Of a stretch of 64,000 bases of DNA, positions 1 through 8,753 are shown piece after piece. The translations under genes and the position numbers were made by a program. Under the pieces are notes generated by a model. It did not search any database. It was not told the origin of the DNA and saw nothing but the letters and a program-made list of their open reading frames with translations. The DNA lies in contig CAVBWZ010000011.1 of assembly GCA_963599445.1 (NCBI GenBank), forward strand, positions 1-64,000. The letters are read 5' to 3'. The stretch comes from UBA9732 sp963599445. GTDB taxonomy: Bacteria; Spirochaetota; Spirochaetia; Sphaerochaetales; Sphaerochaetaceae. Each line of letters starts with the position of its first letter. Position 1 is the first letter of the stretch.

Positions 1-444
1 TTCACCATTCAAGAAACTATCGACAATCTCCTTTGTCCCGCTAAAAGCTTTTTTTCTATCAAAATAACTTGGACTATCAACGTCGGAACAAAAATCACAT
101 TGAGAAATATCCGAGCATTCTTCATTTGCAACAGAAAGCAAAACAGAATACATCGAAGGACTTACATAATCGTCTGAATCAACGAATCCAATATATTCTC
201 CTCTTGCCTGTTTGAGACCAAAGTTTCTTGCTTTGGAAACTCCTCCGTTCTCTAAGTGAAAAACCCTTATTTTTGAGTTCTCGAGCGCATATCTATCGAC
301 AATTTCAGAAGAGCCATCAGTAGCCCCATCATCAACGGCAATTATTTCTATGTCGTCAAGTGTTTGATTGAGAAGGCTTTCCAAACATCTTGAAAGGTAA
401 TCCTTTGTATTATAAATCGGAACAATTATTGAGACTTTGGGCAT
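1..444 (-). CDS. Family 2 glycosyltransferase, N-terminal part (cut by left edge)
   Basis: An open frame of 148 codons runs from the ATG at 444 to the window edge with no stop, so the C-terminal part lies outside. The start MPKVSIIVPIYN, then VDDGATDGS near residue 40 and FVDSDDYV near residue 92 are the nucleotide-sugar-binding and DxD motifs of GT-A fold family 2 enzymes (the DxD here is DSDD). It would transfer a sugar from a nucleotide donor to a lipid-linked glycan on the cytoplasmic face. It begins 3 bases after the stop of the next glycosyltransferase gene, so the two are co-transcribed. Donor and acceptor cannot be told from the sequence. Confidence 0.9.
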   Translation of the reverse strand, partial: MPKVSIIVPIYNTKDYLSRCLESLLNQTLDDIEIIAVDDGATDGSSEIVDRYALENSKIRVFHLENGGVSKARNFGLKQARGEYIGFVDSDDYVSPSMYSVLLSVANEECSDISQCDFCSDVDSPSYFDRKKAFSGTKEIVDSFLNGE

Positions 445-447
445 AAG

Positions 448-1581
448 CTACTTTCCACCATATAATTGCTCAAGTTTCTTTATTTCACACTTAATATCGT
501 ACTCAAATATTCTGTTTTTACGAAATTCAACCAATGATTTATCCAATGCAGCGGAAGCCCACTCTCTAGGGGATTCATCCAACCTTTTAACAACGATTAA
601 ATCTGAAATATAAGCCTCTGGATCAACAGTACTAGAAACAATGCATCTCAAACCAACTGCCTGTGCCTCTATAAGAACAATCCCTAATCCTTCGAACAAG
701 GAGGGAAAAACAAAAACATCCATTGCGTTCAACAAATCAGGAATATCGCAACGATTAGAAAGAATCGTAACTTTAGAATCTATTCCAAGATGCTCCATCT
801 TCTCTCTTATGGATGGTTCAAGTTCTCCATCACCAACTAGAAGAAGGTGAGAATTCTCTTTCGTTTTCAGGATCTCTTCAAAAATCTCCAACAGGAAGGC
901 GTGGTTTTTCTGCTCGGAGAATCGTCCAACATGTCCAACGACAAAAGTATCAGAGTTAATGGATAATGCCTTTCTTATTTTAGAACCATCCATTGGAGAT
1001 GGATGAAATTTAGACAAGTCTACCCCATTCTTGACAACGATAGAATTGTCCACATGAAACCTTTCGTCAAGGTCCTCCTTCATGTCATTCCGCAAGGCAA
1101 TCAATCGCAAGCCACAATCATGAATCAGAACCTCTGCAGCTTTTTCTTCATATTTCATCTTATCAAAATAGAACCATGGTTCATTATGACAAGTATAAAA
1201 CAACTTAACTCCACTCAACAAATCTTTAACAGTCTCCAAATGGTGCAAACAAGCAAGATGAGCATGAATTACGTCAGGAGAGTTCTTTCTAATGATTCCT
1301 TTTAGTCTACGATTTATATATTTGTTTCTAAAGAACTTGTTTACTGCACGCCAGAAAAAGGAATAACTGGGGTAAAAAGAAATTATTTCAACTCCGGAAT
1401 CCTTCAATCGTTGGTAGTTTGCAGACTCTTTGAAAACCCAATCAACAAGAATAATTGGCTTAAATAAAGCTTTGTCCAAAAATAGAACATAGTCTTTTAC
1501 TAAGGTTTCAGCACCCCCATCAGACAAAGAACCTTCAAGATATTCTATCACAACACATTTTCTATTTGGCTTATCTTCCAT
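448..1581 (-). CDS. Family 4 glycosyltransferase
   Basis: This 377-residue GT-B enzyme has an N-terminal acceptor domain starting around GGAETLV (residues 22-28), a linker, and a C-terminal donor domain with GRFSEQKNH (219-227) and the EX7E pair E297/E305 in FEGLGIVLIEAQ. These are hallmarks of retaining GT4 enzymes. The ATG at 1581 overlaps the end of the upstream glycosyltransferase gene by 11 bases, which suggests translational coupling. It probably adds one sugar of the surface polysaccharide made by this locus; the linkage is unknown. Confidence 0.9.
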   Translation of the reverse strand: MEDKPNRKCVVIEYLEGSLSDGGAETLVKDYVLFLDKALFKPIILVDWVFKESANYQRLKDSGVEIISFYPSYSFFWRAVNKFFRNKYINRRLKGIIRKNSPDVIHAHLACLHHLETVKDLLSGVKLFYTCHNEPWFYFDKMKYEEKAAEVLIHDCGLRLIALRNDMKEDLDERFHVDNSIVVKNGVDLSKFHPSPMDGSKIRKALSINSDTFVVGHVGRFSEQKNHAFLLEIFEEILKTKENSHLLLVGDGELEPSIREKMEHLGIDSKVTILSNRCDIPDLLNAMDVFVFPSLFEGLGIVLIEAQAVGLRCIVSSTVDPEAYISDLIVVKRLDESPREWASAALDKSLVEFRKNRIFEYDIKCEIKKLEQLYGGK

Positions 1582-2674
1582 CTCTTACCATTCCACGATA
1601 TAGCTGTTCCAACTTTCCAATTGTAGAATCTATTCCTAATCCTACTTCTTCTATAACTTTGAAAGCTTCTTCCCTATGTCCAACGAAACACCTTCCCAAG
1701 GCCATTGTCCAAGTATCAATAGAATCTTCCAGACTAAGGCGTACACAATTATCAAAACAAACTTCATTCGTTATGGCATCAGAAACCACACACAAGACCC
1801 CATTGGTTTCCGCTTCAATCAGAGATATTGGAAATCCTTCATAAAATGACGGGAAAAGGAATTTATCAGATGCGGATAGTATCCTATTCACATCATTACG
1901 GACTCCAAGAAACATTACATTTTCCTCAATCCCTAGGTTTTCAACATCTTCATCTATTTCACGTTTTAGCTCACCATCCCCCACAAGCACAAGCAATGCA
2001 TTAGAGTTCTTCTTTAAGTATTCATGAAATACTTTCACTATAAAACGATGGTTCTTTTGCGGCCTGAAAGCACCCACGTGTAAAATGATCTCGCTTTCAG
2101 AGGAAACTCCGAGTTCCTTTCTGATTTCAGCTCTATCATTGGAAGAGAATTTGTATTTGCAGGTATCTACTCCATTGTTCAAGACAACAAAGTTTCCACC
2201 TTTCCCAAACATCCACTTGCCGGCTTTATCCGATACTGCAGCAAGCTTGACTCTATTAAACGGGAATCTGATTCTGTTAATGCAATTCAAAAGCTTGGAG
2301 GAAGAACCTGATGAAGCACCTGCATTGTGGCTTAGTAGAAGAACACTTATCCCCTTATTCACAGCCTCGATTGCAGGAGTTACATAGGAAAGCGAATTTA
2401 CATTGCACTGAACAATATCGTACTTCTCTTCTTCATAGAGTTTTCTTAAGTCGCAAATGTTTCCTACTGGGCTTCTTCTCCTGCTACGGATGAATTTGAA
2501 ACCACACCCCAAACCCGTAAGCTCCTTGAGAAAACATGGAGTTTCTCCAAAGAACGAGAGAAAATCCAATTGAAAGACATCTAGATTTATATGACGGGCA
2601 ACTTCGAGTAGATAGGTTTCTATTCCTCCAAGATGAGAATCAATGCCAACTTGAAGAATTTTGATTTTCTTCAC
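1571..2674 (-). CDS. Family 4 glycosyltransferase
   Basis: A GT4 enzyme of 367 residues: VGIDSHLGGIETYLLEV at the N-terminus, GAFRPQKNHRF in the donor domain and the EX7E motif in YEGFPISLIEAE. I chose the GTG at 2674 because AAGGA sits 8 bases upstream and the product then starts MKKIKILQVG like its relatives. An in-frame TTG at 2722 would add 16 residues but lies almost on the divergent gene at 2738. The gene is first in the leftward glycosyltransferase run. The 63-bp gap to 2738 should hold divergent promoters. Confidence 0.88.
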   Translation of the reverse strand: MKKIKILQVGIDSHLGGIETYLLEVARHINLDVFQLDFLSFFGETPCFLKELTGLGCGFKFIRSRRRSPVGNICDLRKLYEEEKYDIVQCNVNSLSYVTPAIEAVNKGISVLLLSHNAGASSGSSSKLLNCINRIRFPFNRVKLAAVSDKAGKWMFGKGGNFVVLNNGVDTCKYKFSSNDRAEIRKELGVSSESEIILHVGAFRPQKNHRFIVKVFHEYLKKNSNALLVLVGDGELKREIDEDVENLGIEENVMFLGVRNDVNRILSASDKFLFPSFYEGFPISLIEAETNGVLCVVSDAITNEVCFDNCVRLSLEDSIDTWTMALGRCFVGHREEAFKVIEEVGLGIDSTIGKLEQLYRGMVRDGR

Positions 2675-2737
2675 ATTAAGATTCCTTACTGTATTTTGTG
2701 GTCTCTTTCTTATAGAATACAATAAAAAGGAGATTAA

Positions 2738-3844
2738 ATGAACAATTCATCCGTTCGCAGGATTCTTCAAATAAGCTATGACATGAGCCGAGGTGGAGCC
2801 GAAACTCTTATCATGAATATATACAGGAACATAGACAGAACAAAAATACAATTTGATTTTCTGCTCCACAGCAAAAAGAAGTCCGCATACGAAGATGAAA
2901 TAACTGCTCTGGGAGGAAGAATCTATAGAATTCCCAGGTTTCTTGGGTACAACAAACCTTCCTATGACAAAAACCTAGAGACCTTCCTTTTGGAACATCC
3001 TGAATATACGATAATACATGACCATCTCATGGACTCGGCAACAGAGACGTTTCGAATTGCAAAGAAGCTCGGACGCACAACAATTGCCCATAGTCATATA
3101 ACACAAAATAAATTATCACTCGGCAATCTTATTAGATTCTTCTTCAGAAAAGATATATACAAGGTTTCCGACTACCGCATGGCTTGTTCAAATGACGCAG
3201 GGAGATGGCTATACAGGGGAAAAGCAGATTTCATCGTTCTAAAAAATGGTATTGAAACTGAAAGGTTCTCTTTTTCACTTGAAAACAGAAGAAAAACAAG
3301 AAAAGCCCTCAACCTGAAAGAAACAGACCTCGTAATTGGAACAATTGGAAGATGTGTCGAACAGAAAAACCAGAAGAGAGCTCTTGAGATATTCCGAGAC
3401 TTTCACAAAAAGAATGGAAACTCGAAACTGGTATTGGTAGGAGAAGGCCCTCTGGAGAAAGACCTTAAAACACAAGCGAAGAGATACGAAATTGAAACGG
3501 ATGTTGTTTTTACAGGTTCAATAAAGAATACAAATGAAATGTACTCAGCTTTCGACTGTTTCCTTTTTCCTTCGTTGTATGAAGGCTTGGGAATAGTTCT
3601 AATTGAAGCCCAAGCGAACGGCCTCCCATGCATCATTTCTTCAAGTATCCCCAAAGATGTTGACGTGATAAATCCACTTATACATAGAATCGGCCTCAAG
3701 GACGACAACGATGTCTGGGTAGAGACAATACAGGAATCAAGGCCTTTTGAAGACAGAACAAAAGCTCCCAGTCTTATCAAAAAAGCTGGCTACGACATAA
3801 AGGATGTCGCCGAATATATTGAAAATTTTTATATGAATATCTAG
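2738..3844 (+). CDS. Family 4 glycosyltransferase
   Basis: A 368-residue GT4 enzyme, with SRGGAETLIMNIYRNID near residues 18-34 and the EX7E motif in YEGLGIVLIEAQANG near the C-terminus. AAAAAGGAG precedes the ATG with good spacing. It is the only rightward gene of the island: it diverges from the glycosyltransferase at 2674 and converges on the flippase at 3848 with 3 bases between the stops. It closely resembles the two leftward GT4 proteins in its donor domain, as expected for a set of enzymes that build one repeat unit. Confidence 0.9.
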   Translation: MNNSSVRRILQISYDMSRGGAETLIMNIYRNIDRTKIQFDFLLHSKKKSAYEDEITALGGRIYRIPRFLGYNKPSYDKNLETFLLEHPEYTIIHDHLMDSATETFRIAKKLGRTTIAHSHITQNKLSLGNLIRFFFRKDIYKVSDYRMACSNDAGRWLYRGKADFIVLKNGIETERFSFSLENRRKTRKALNLKETDLVIGTIGRCVEQKNQKRALEIFRDFHKKNGNSKLVLVGEGPLEKDLKTQAKRYEIETDVVFTGSIKNTNEMYSAFDCFLFPSLYEGLGIVLIEAQANGLPCIISSSIPKDVDVINPLIHRIGLKDDNDVWVETIQESRPFEDRTKAPSLIKKAGYDIKDVAEYIENFYMNI

Positions 3845-3847
3845 GCC

Positions 3848-5374
3848 TTAGACCTGTTCTTTTTTTGCAAGAAAATCTCTAAGGTTGTTAAAAGATTTTG
3901 GATAGAACAAGAGATTAATCAGCAATACACAGGCTACAGATATGGCCGTTACAATTGAAGAACAGAAAATCCATTTGATATAGTTAGTCATTGAGAACAG
4001 GAAGACAACCTTTCTTCCTAGAAACCAGACAGCAAGAAAAGCAAAAACATTCACCATTTGCCGTTTGAAAAACAAATGAACCGGACGCATGAGAATGCTT
4101 CTAGACAAAAAAACAACGTGATAGACTGTTCTATAAACAACAGCAATCAACGTACCAATTGCAACACCAACAAGTCCAAAACGTCTGACCAAAAGAATGG
4201 AAACAACAACATTTAAAATGGCTTCGCCATATGCAGCTGCTTGAGTCTGCAAAAAAGCACCGGCGGCGACGACCAAACAGTTATAGGGTTCCCTTATACA
4301 TGAAACGAATACAACAGCTACCATTAGCACCGAAAAGAGAGGTTCGATGTAATTCACATCATTCACCCCTGCGGTATATAGACCAATAAAGGGAAGAATC
4401 ATTACTACTGTAACAGAAAGAAGTATCGTGGCTATAATTGAGACAAGCGTTTCATAGTTTTCGAAGACCCTTAAGAGTTTTTCTTTCTCGTTTTTGGCTA
4501 AGAAGAACCCAAAATTCGCTTCCATTCCCGAACAGAAGGAGAGAATCAAACTCTGCATGCTTGTACAAATAAGACTATACACAGAATAGACCGCAACGAT
4601 TCTCAGGTTTGAAAGCAAAGTAAGTACAACAACGTCAGTATTGGAATAAAGGAAATACGCAATATGCTGCCCTAAACCGACCCATTTTTGCTTTAAATAC
4701 TTACTTCTGTTTTGCTTGCACTTACTTAGAGAATAGTTGTGCTTAACATAGATACCAAGCAGAATTGGCCTAAGTACAAAAACTCCACTACTGACAAATT
4801 TCACAATCAAAAAGGAACAATCACTGTATACCAGCATGACTATCAAAGCAGTATTAAGAATCATGTTTAATATTGAAATGAAGTCAGAAACGTAATTTCT
4901 TTGGTCAGCGACTATCAAAACGGTATACGAAACACCAAAGTAATACTGTGCCAACGTTGACATGCTCATAATGAGAACAAGAGCAAAAGTACCCGCCCAA
5001 TCCAAACCTTCTATTCGAGAAATCTTAGAAAAGGAACAAGCTAAAACAAAAACATATACAATGAAAATATAAGCAACGACCTTATAGAATCCTTGGATTT
5101 CTCGGACTATGTCACTTACCAATTCATCGTTATGCTCCGCAAGGGGCTTATACAAGGCAGCACGAGCAACTCCCCCAACTCCGCCTTCAAGAAGAGTTAT
5201 GTATGAAAGAAATTGCAGTATAGAAGTCGAAGCACCATACAGTTCAGATCCGAACTTTCTAATCATCAGATTTGGAATCAGAACTCCGCACACTACAGAG
5301 ACAATCTGATAACACAGAGAAAAAGATACATTCAGAACAGTTCGTCTTTCTTGGGAATCGGAAACACCCTTCAT
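3848..5374 (-). CDS. Polysaccharide repeat-unit flippase (Wzx/MATE-like)
   Basis: A 508-residue protein with about 12-14 hydrophobic segments and a short charged N-terminus. The first segments, with SFSLCYQIVSVVCGVLIPN followed by RKFGSELYG, resemble the polysaccharide-transport arm of the MOP exporter superfamily. Such proteins move undecaprenyl-diphosphate-linked repeat units to the periplasmic face of the inner membrane. It follows the EpsG-like gene with a 13-base gap and lies among glycosyltransferases, which supports the role. Sequence alone does not give the substrate. Confidence 0.85.
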   Translation of the reverse strand: MKGVSDSQERRTVLNVSFSLCYQIVSVVCGVLIPNLMIRKFGSELYGASTSILQFLSYITLLEGGVGGVARAALYKPLAEHNDELVSDIVREIQGFYKVVAYIFIVYVFVLACSFSKISRIEGLDWAGTFALVLIMSMSTLAQYYFGVSYTVLIVADQRNYVSDFISILNMILNTALIVMLVYSDCSFLIVKFVSSGVFVLRPILLGIYVKHNYSLSKCKQNRSKYLKQKWVGLGQHIAYFLYSNTDVVVLTLLSNLRIVAVYSVYSLICTSMQSLILSFCSGMEANFGFFLAKNEKEKLLRVFENYETLVSIIATILLSVTVVMILPFIGLYTAGVNDVNYIEPLFSVLMVAVVFVSCIREPYNCLVVAAGAFLQTQAAAYGEAILNVVVSILLVRRFGLVGVAIGTLIAVVYRTVYHVVFLSRSILMRPVHLFFKRQMVNVFAFLAVWFLGRKVVFLFSMTNYIKWIFCSSIVTAISVACVLLINLLFYPKSFNNLRDFLAKKEQV

Positions 5375-5387
5375 TTATCAAGAACCT

Positions 5388-6482
5388 CTACTTCATGAAA
5401 AACAACTTGTAGGGAACAATTTCCAAAAGCCTACTGTCAAAATAAAGGCAGTACGCATAGTAAGCAAAAACTGTAAGATATATGAGAGCTTCAAGAATGA
5501 GCGTAACTTTACCTTTTTCTTCATTTTCAGTAATGAATGAATTTGTAATTGCAACAGCAGAAAAAGGCATAAAACACAAAGTAAGAAGCCTCGCTAGGAT
5601 TGGCATATACATTGCAGCAAATTCAAGAGGAACACATATCATGAATGACCAAAAAACCAACCTATCGAGACTTGTTGTCGTTTCCTTTCTGTTGTAGAAA
5701 AAAGTTATAAACAAGGCAATTGCTAGAATTACAACAATCAGTTCTCCAAACTCAAATCCCACCGAGACATAGCTCCTTCCGAATTTCATCATGAACTTTT
5801 CGATAAACAATCTGTTGAAGAGTGGAAACAAAGGAAGAATCAAAGAAGAAAGGACAATCCAGCCAATAGATGTATACCAGTTGATTGGAACAAAGCTCAA
5901 AGGAAGAATAATACCAAATAGAGCAACTGACTTGTGGAAAAGTATTGCAACTAAAAACAAGAGAAGAAATAGATGATACTTTTTTTTCTCCAAAAACTCG
6001 ACAGCGAATAGAATTATGGCAAAGGCCATGGCTTGTCGTAGTATGCAATAGCTGTAATCCACTATTCCAAAAGCAATTATTATTACGATACTCAATGAAG
6101 GCTTTACCGAGTACTTGTCAATAAAATACCATATGCTAAAAACGCAAAAAGCCGATTGCACCACTAACAAAAGTTGAAAACCAAGTCCTATTTTAGAGAA
6201 AACCCAAGTGAATAAAGTATAGCCCCACTCGACACCAACAAGAGGACTTTTACCAAAGAAAACAAAGCCCTTCAAGACTTCAATAAAAGAAACATCTTTG
6301 AGCCTTTCATACATAGAATAATATGCGGTTAAATCACAACCAGAATCCTTTGACCTCAAAGCAAGAAGAAGAAAAACGGCAACACAGGTTGCGGAAAGAG
6401 CAATACGTTCTTTCTTTTCGCTTTTTCTGAATAAAATCAATGAAATTGGAGAAATCAGCAAAAGAGACAGGTACAAAAACAT
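5388..6482 (-). CDS. EpsG-like polysaccharide polymerase
   Basis: A 364-residue membrane protein with about ten hydrophobic segments. The motif DSGCDLTAYYSMYE near residues 46-59 and a stretch around DYSYCILRQAMAFAIILF are typical of the EpsG family, relatives of Wzy polymerases (family knowledge). It would join repeat units delivered by the flippase next door. The coding strand has an A8 run at about 5980-5987, a site where slippage could occur. There are 47 bases between it and the upstream barrel gene. It could also be a ligase-like membrane enzyme, but the neighbours favour polymerisation. Confidence 0.8.
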   Translation of the reverse strand: MFLYLSLLLISPISLILFRKSEKKERIALSATCVAVFLLLALRSKDSGCDLTAYYSMYERLKDVSFIEVLKGFVFFGKSPLVGVEWGYTLFTWVFSKIGLGFQLLLVVQSAFCVFSIWYFIDKYSVKPSLSIVIIIAFGIVDYSYCILRQAMAFAIILFAVEFLEKKKYHLFLLLFLVAILFHKSVALFGIILPLSFVPINWYTSIGWIVLSSLILPLFPLFNRLFIEKFMMKFGRSYVSVGFEFGELIVVILAIALFITFFYNRKETTTSLDRLVFWSFMICVPLEFAAMYMPILARLLTLCFMPFSAVAITNSFITENEEKGKVTLILEALIYLTVFAYYAYCLYFDSRLLEIVPYKLFFMK

Positions 6483-6529
6483 ATTGCGTAGTGTATGCCC
6501 TTAGTGCACAAAAAACAAGACACGCAACC

Positions 6530-8254
6530 TTACATCAACAACAACGAATAGGATACGCTGGCGCCAAGGCTGACTTGAAGGTCAAAGCCTCGCCTCGTGG
6601 AGTTGATTCCTGAAATGTCAATGAAAGCCTTGACGGGAGCGAGGCCCCAGGAAAAGGAGTATTCGCATCCTAGGTTTAAAGTTGTGATTACATCATAGTC
6701 GCCGGAAGGAGCTGTAAGCATTAGAGGGGCGGAGTATTCATCGAACATCGTATATGCACCATCTACCACGATTTCAATTACGGAATAAGCATACAATCCA
6801 CCAGCCCTGTAGTTGCAATCACCTCTTACTGCAATGGTATCGCCTCCATATTTGTAGCCAATGTACGTATAGAATGGGAACCTATAGTAATCATCGGGAT
6901 TCAAGTAGTTGTAGTTTATGATGAAATCCGAGCTGCCGGTGGGCCTATACAATGCCGGGTTGGTGTATATTCCTTCAATCGAGGTGGAAAGGACTCCCTT
7001 TCCAATGAATGTCTTGTACTCCAATCCCAAACTATACCCCATAGCCTGATCTTCCTTTGATGGGTCTTCGAAGAATGGGAACGATCCCTGGTCCAGTACG
7101 AACTGGCCATAAAGGAGAAAGCCTTTGATTATCGAATATTCGAACTCCACATGGGCGATTGCGTTGAATTGGTTGTTGTTGAGGTTGTTGTGATAGAATG
7201 TCGCTGGGTTCAGAAGCGTTATGTCTGGAAATCCATAGAAGCGGTACATGACGTTCTCGCTCATGGAGATGTTCAACGAATCTATTGGCCTGAACTCAAT
7301 CCTATGGGCAGCGAAGACCCTAGTGTAGTCTTCATAGTTCTTTGCTGAGGTATTCACCCCACCTCTGTAGTTCTCTGGAAACATCATTGTGTATTCGAAC
7401 GCGAACTTCTTGGCAAACGTCTTGAGAGAGATGTAGTTGTAGAAATCGTTGTGATTATCGAATATGAAGTTTCCGCCCTTGTTGAAACCCCATGACTTCT
7501 GTGCCTTGTAGAAACCCAAGGAGAAGGAATCGGCGGAATAGTCAAGGTAGGCACGTCTTGGCATATTGCAGTCGCTGTTCGCCGTAGTTGGAAAGTTGAA
7601 AATGAAATTCCTTTTGTAATTTGTCTGGCTAGCGACGACCTTTATGGTGTCGGCCTTTGGATCGTCAACAGGAATCTGGGTTCCTACCCCCCCCCACGGT
7701 TTTTCGAGGTCCTCTTCGACATAGCGCTTTATGCTTTTCGCAGTAGCCGCATCGTCACCGCTCACCATCCCAAGTCCCATCGAAAGCTCCAAATGCCCAT
7801 AGAAACCACCAATTGAATTATCCAAGGAAATTGATGCGAAATGATTCCTATCGCTGTAGCCATACCTCCAGTATTCCTCTCTGTTGTAGGAATCTCCATT
7901 TGTATGGGTATAAGCCTCTGGAGAAACTTCAAACTTAAGGGACACCCAAGTATCTGAATCGCCACAAAGCCTTGCAGATATGGAATCATAGAGAGCTCTT
8001 TCATTGAAGGAAAGCGAAGAGCAATCTATCTTTGACAGCTCGTTCAAGGCTTCCGAGATAGTCCAAGGCTTTGATGTGGAAGGAACGGAATATCCAGTCA
8101 ACACAAATAGGTCGTCCATAAGGGCGTATACTTCGCTTCCAATAGGAATGAGTACACCTTTTGCAGCAGGAACACCAACATTCCCAGATCCAAATGCAAA
8201 GGCACAGGAGAACGAAAACAAAACCGAAAAGCAGAGCAATAGAATCTTCTTCAT
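6530..8254 (-). CDS. Outer-membrane beta-barrel protein, Wzi-like, with poly-G tract
   Basis: A 574-residue protein with a signal peptide (MKKILLLCFSVLFSFSCAFA), an N-terminal region with a SKPWTISEAL motif near residue 60, and a C-terminal half of alternating aromatic/polar strands typical of barrels. It shares the signature YIGYKYGGDTIAV with the proteins at 17463 (YLGYKYGPDTIAV) and 19165 (YLGFKYGPDTM), so the three are paralogues. The layout recalls Wzi capsule-assembly barrels, but that is an inference. A run of nine G on the coding strand (7687-7695) encodes PWGGVG and could switch the frame. It sits upstream of the polysaccharide genes on the same strand. Confidence 0.7.
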   Translation of the reverse strand: MKKILLLCFSVLFSFSCAFAFGSGNVGVPAAKGVLIPIGSEVYALMDDLFVLTGYSVPSTSKPWTISEALNELSKIDCSSLSFNERALYDSISARLCGDSDTWVSLKFEVSPEAYTHTNGDSYNREEYWRYGYSDRNHFASISLDNSIGGFYGHLELSMGLGMVSGDDAATAKSIKRYVEEDLEKPWGGVGTQIPVDDPKADTIKVVASQTNYKRNFIFNFPTTANSDCNMPRRAYLDYSADSFSLGFYKAQKSWGFNKGGNFIFDNHNDFYNYISLKTFAKKFAFEYTMMFPENYRGGVNTSAKNYEDYTRVFAAHRIEFRPIDSLNISMSENVMYRFYGFPDITLLNPATFYHNNLNNNQFNAIAHVEFEYSIIKGFLLYGQFVLDQGSFPFFEDPSKEDQAMGYSLGLEYKTFIGKGVLSTSIEGIYTNPALYRPTGSSDFIINYNYLNPDDYYRFPFYTYIGYKYGGDTIAVRGDCNYRAGGLYAYSVIEIVVDGAYTMFDEYSAPLMLTAPSGDYDVITTLNLGCEYSFSWGLAPVKAFIDISGINSTRRGFDLQVSLGASVSYSLLLM

Positions 8255-8355
8255 GAAAATATCATATCATGAAAAACTTCTCGAACAACCCAGAACTTTC
8301 TAACCATTAATCCAAATCCAATCCTTAAGAGCATACTTATTTCATTGCTTTCTGA

Positions 8356-8640
8356 TATACGCTGAGGCAGGGCCATTTCCAACTTTTTCGAGATAGCCAC
8401 TTTTTACAAAACCAGAAAGCGCTCTCTCAACGGTTATCTTGCTTATATCTGGACAAATCTCCATTATCTCTTTCTTTGTAATCGTATACGACCATTTCCA
8501 TCATTAAAAGAATGAATACATAAAAAATCCAAAACAAACATCGGAATCAAAAGAATTTTGTCAAACCTATCCTCATTCCAAGCTTTTTGAAAGGAACCGC
8601 AGAGTTCTTCCATTGTTTTAAAATTATCTACCTCATTTCA
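8356..8640 (-). pseudogene. Remnant of a Fic-domain protein gene
   Basis: Two reading frames on the minus strand carry pieces of one family. From about 8640 to 8458 the frame reads EVDNFKTMEELC, then IPMFVLDFLCIHSFNDGNGR, the Fic core motif (usually HPFxxGNGR, here HS) at about 8488-8514, and soon hits a stop. From about 8465 to 8356 another frame reads a winged-helix-like end with ISKITVERALSGFVKSGYLE and stops. Intact Fic proteins of this type have roughly 300 or more residues (AMP transfer to protein hydroxyls), so the middle and the N-terminus are deleted or out of frame. It lies next to a regulator gene in accessory DNA. Confidence 0.75.
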
Positions 8641-8753
8641 CCTTAAAATGATGCAGATATCAAGTTTGATGATGGAGATATCGCCCTTAGAAGAGATATG
8701 TCAATTCACAACATTCAAATGCCTGAAAAAGTCGGAACAGCCTTCTCCCTTCA

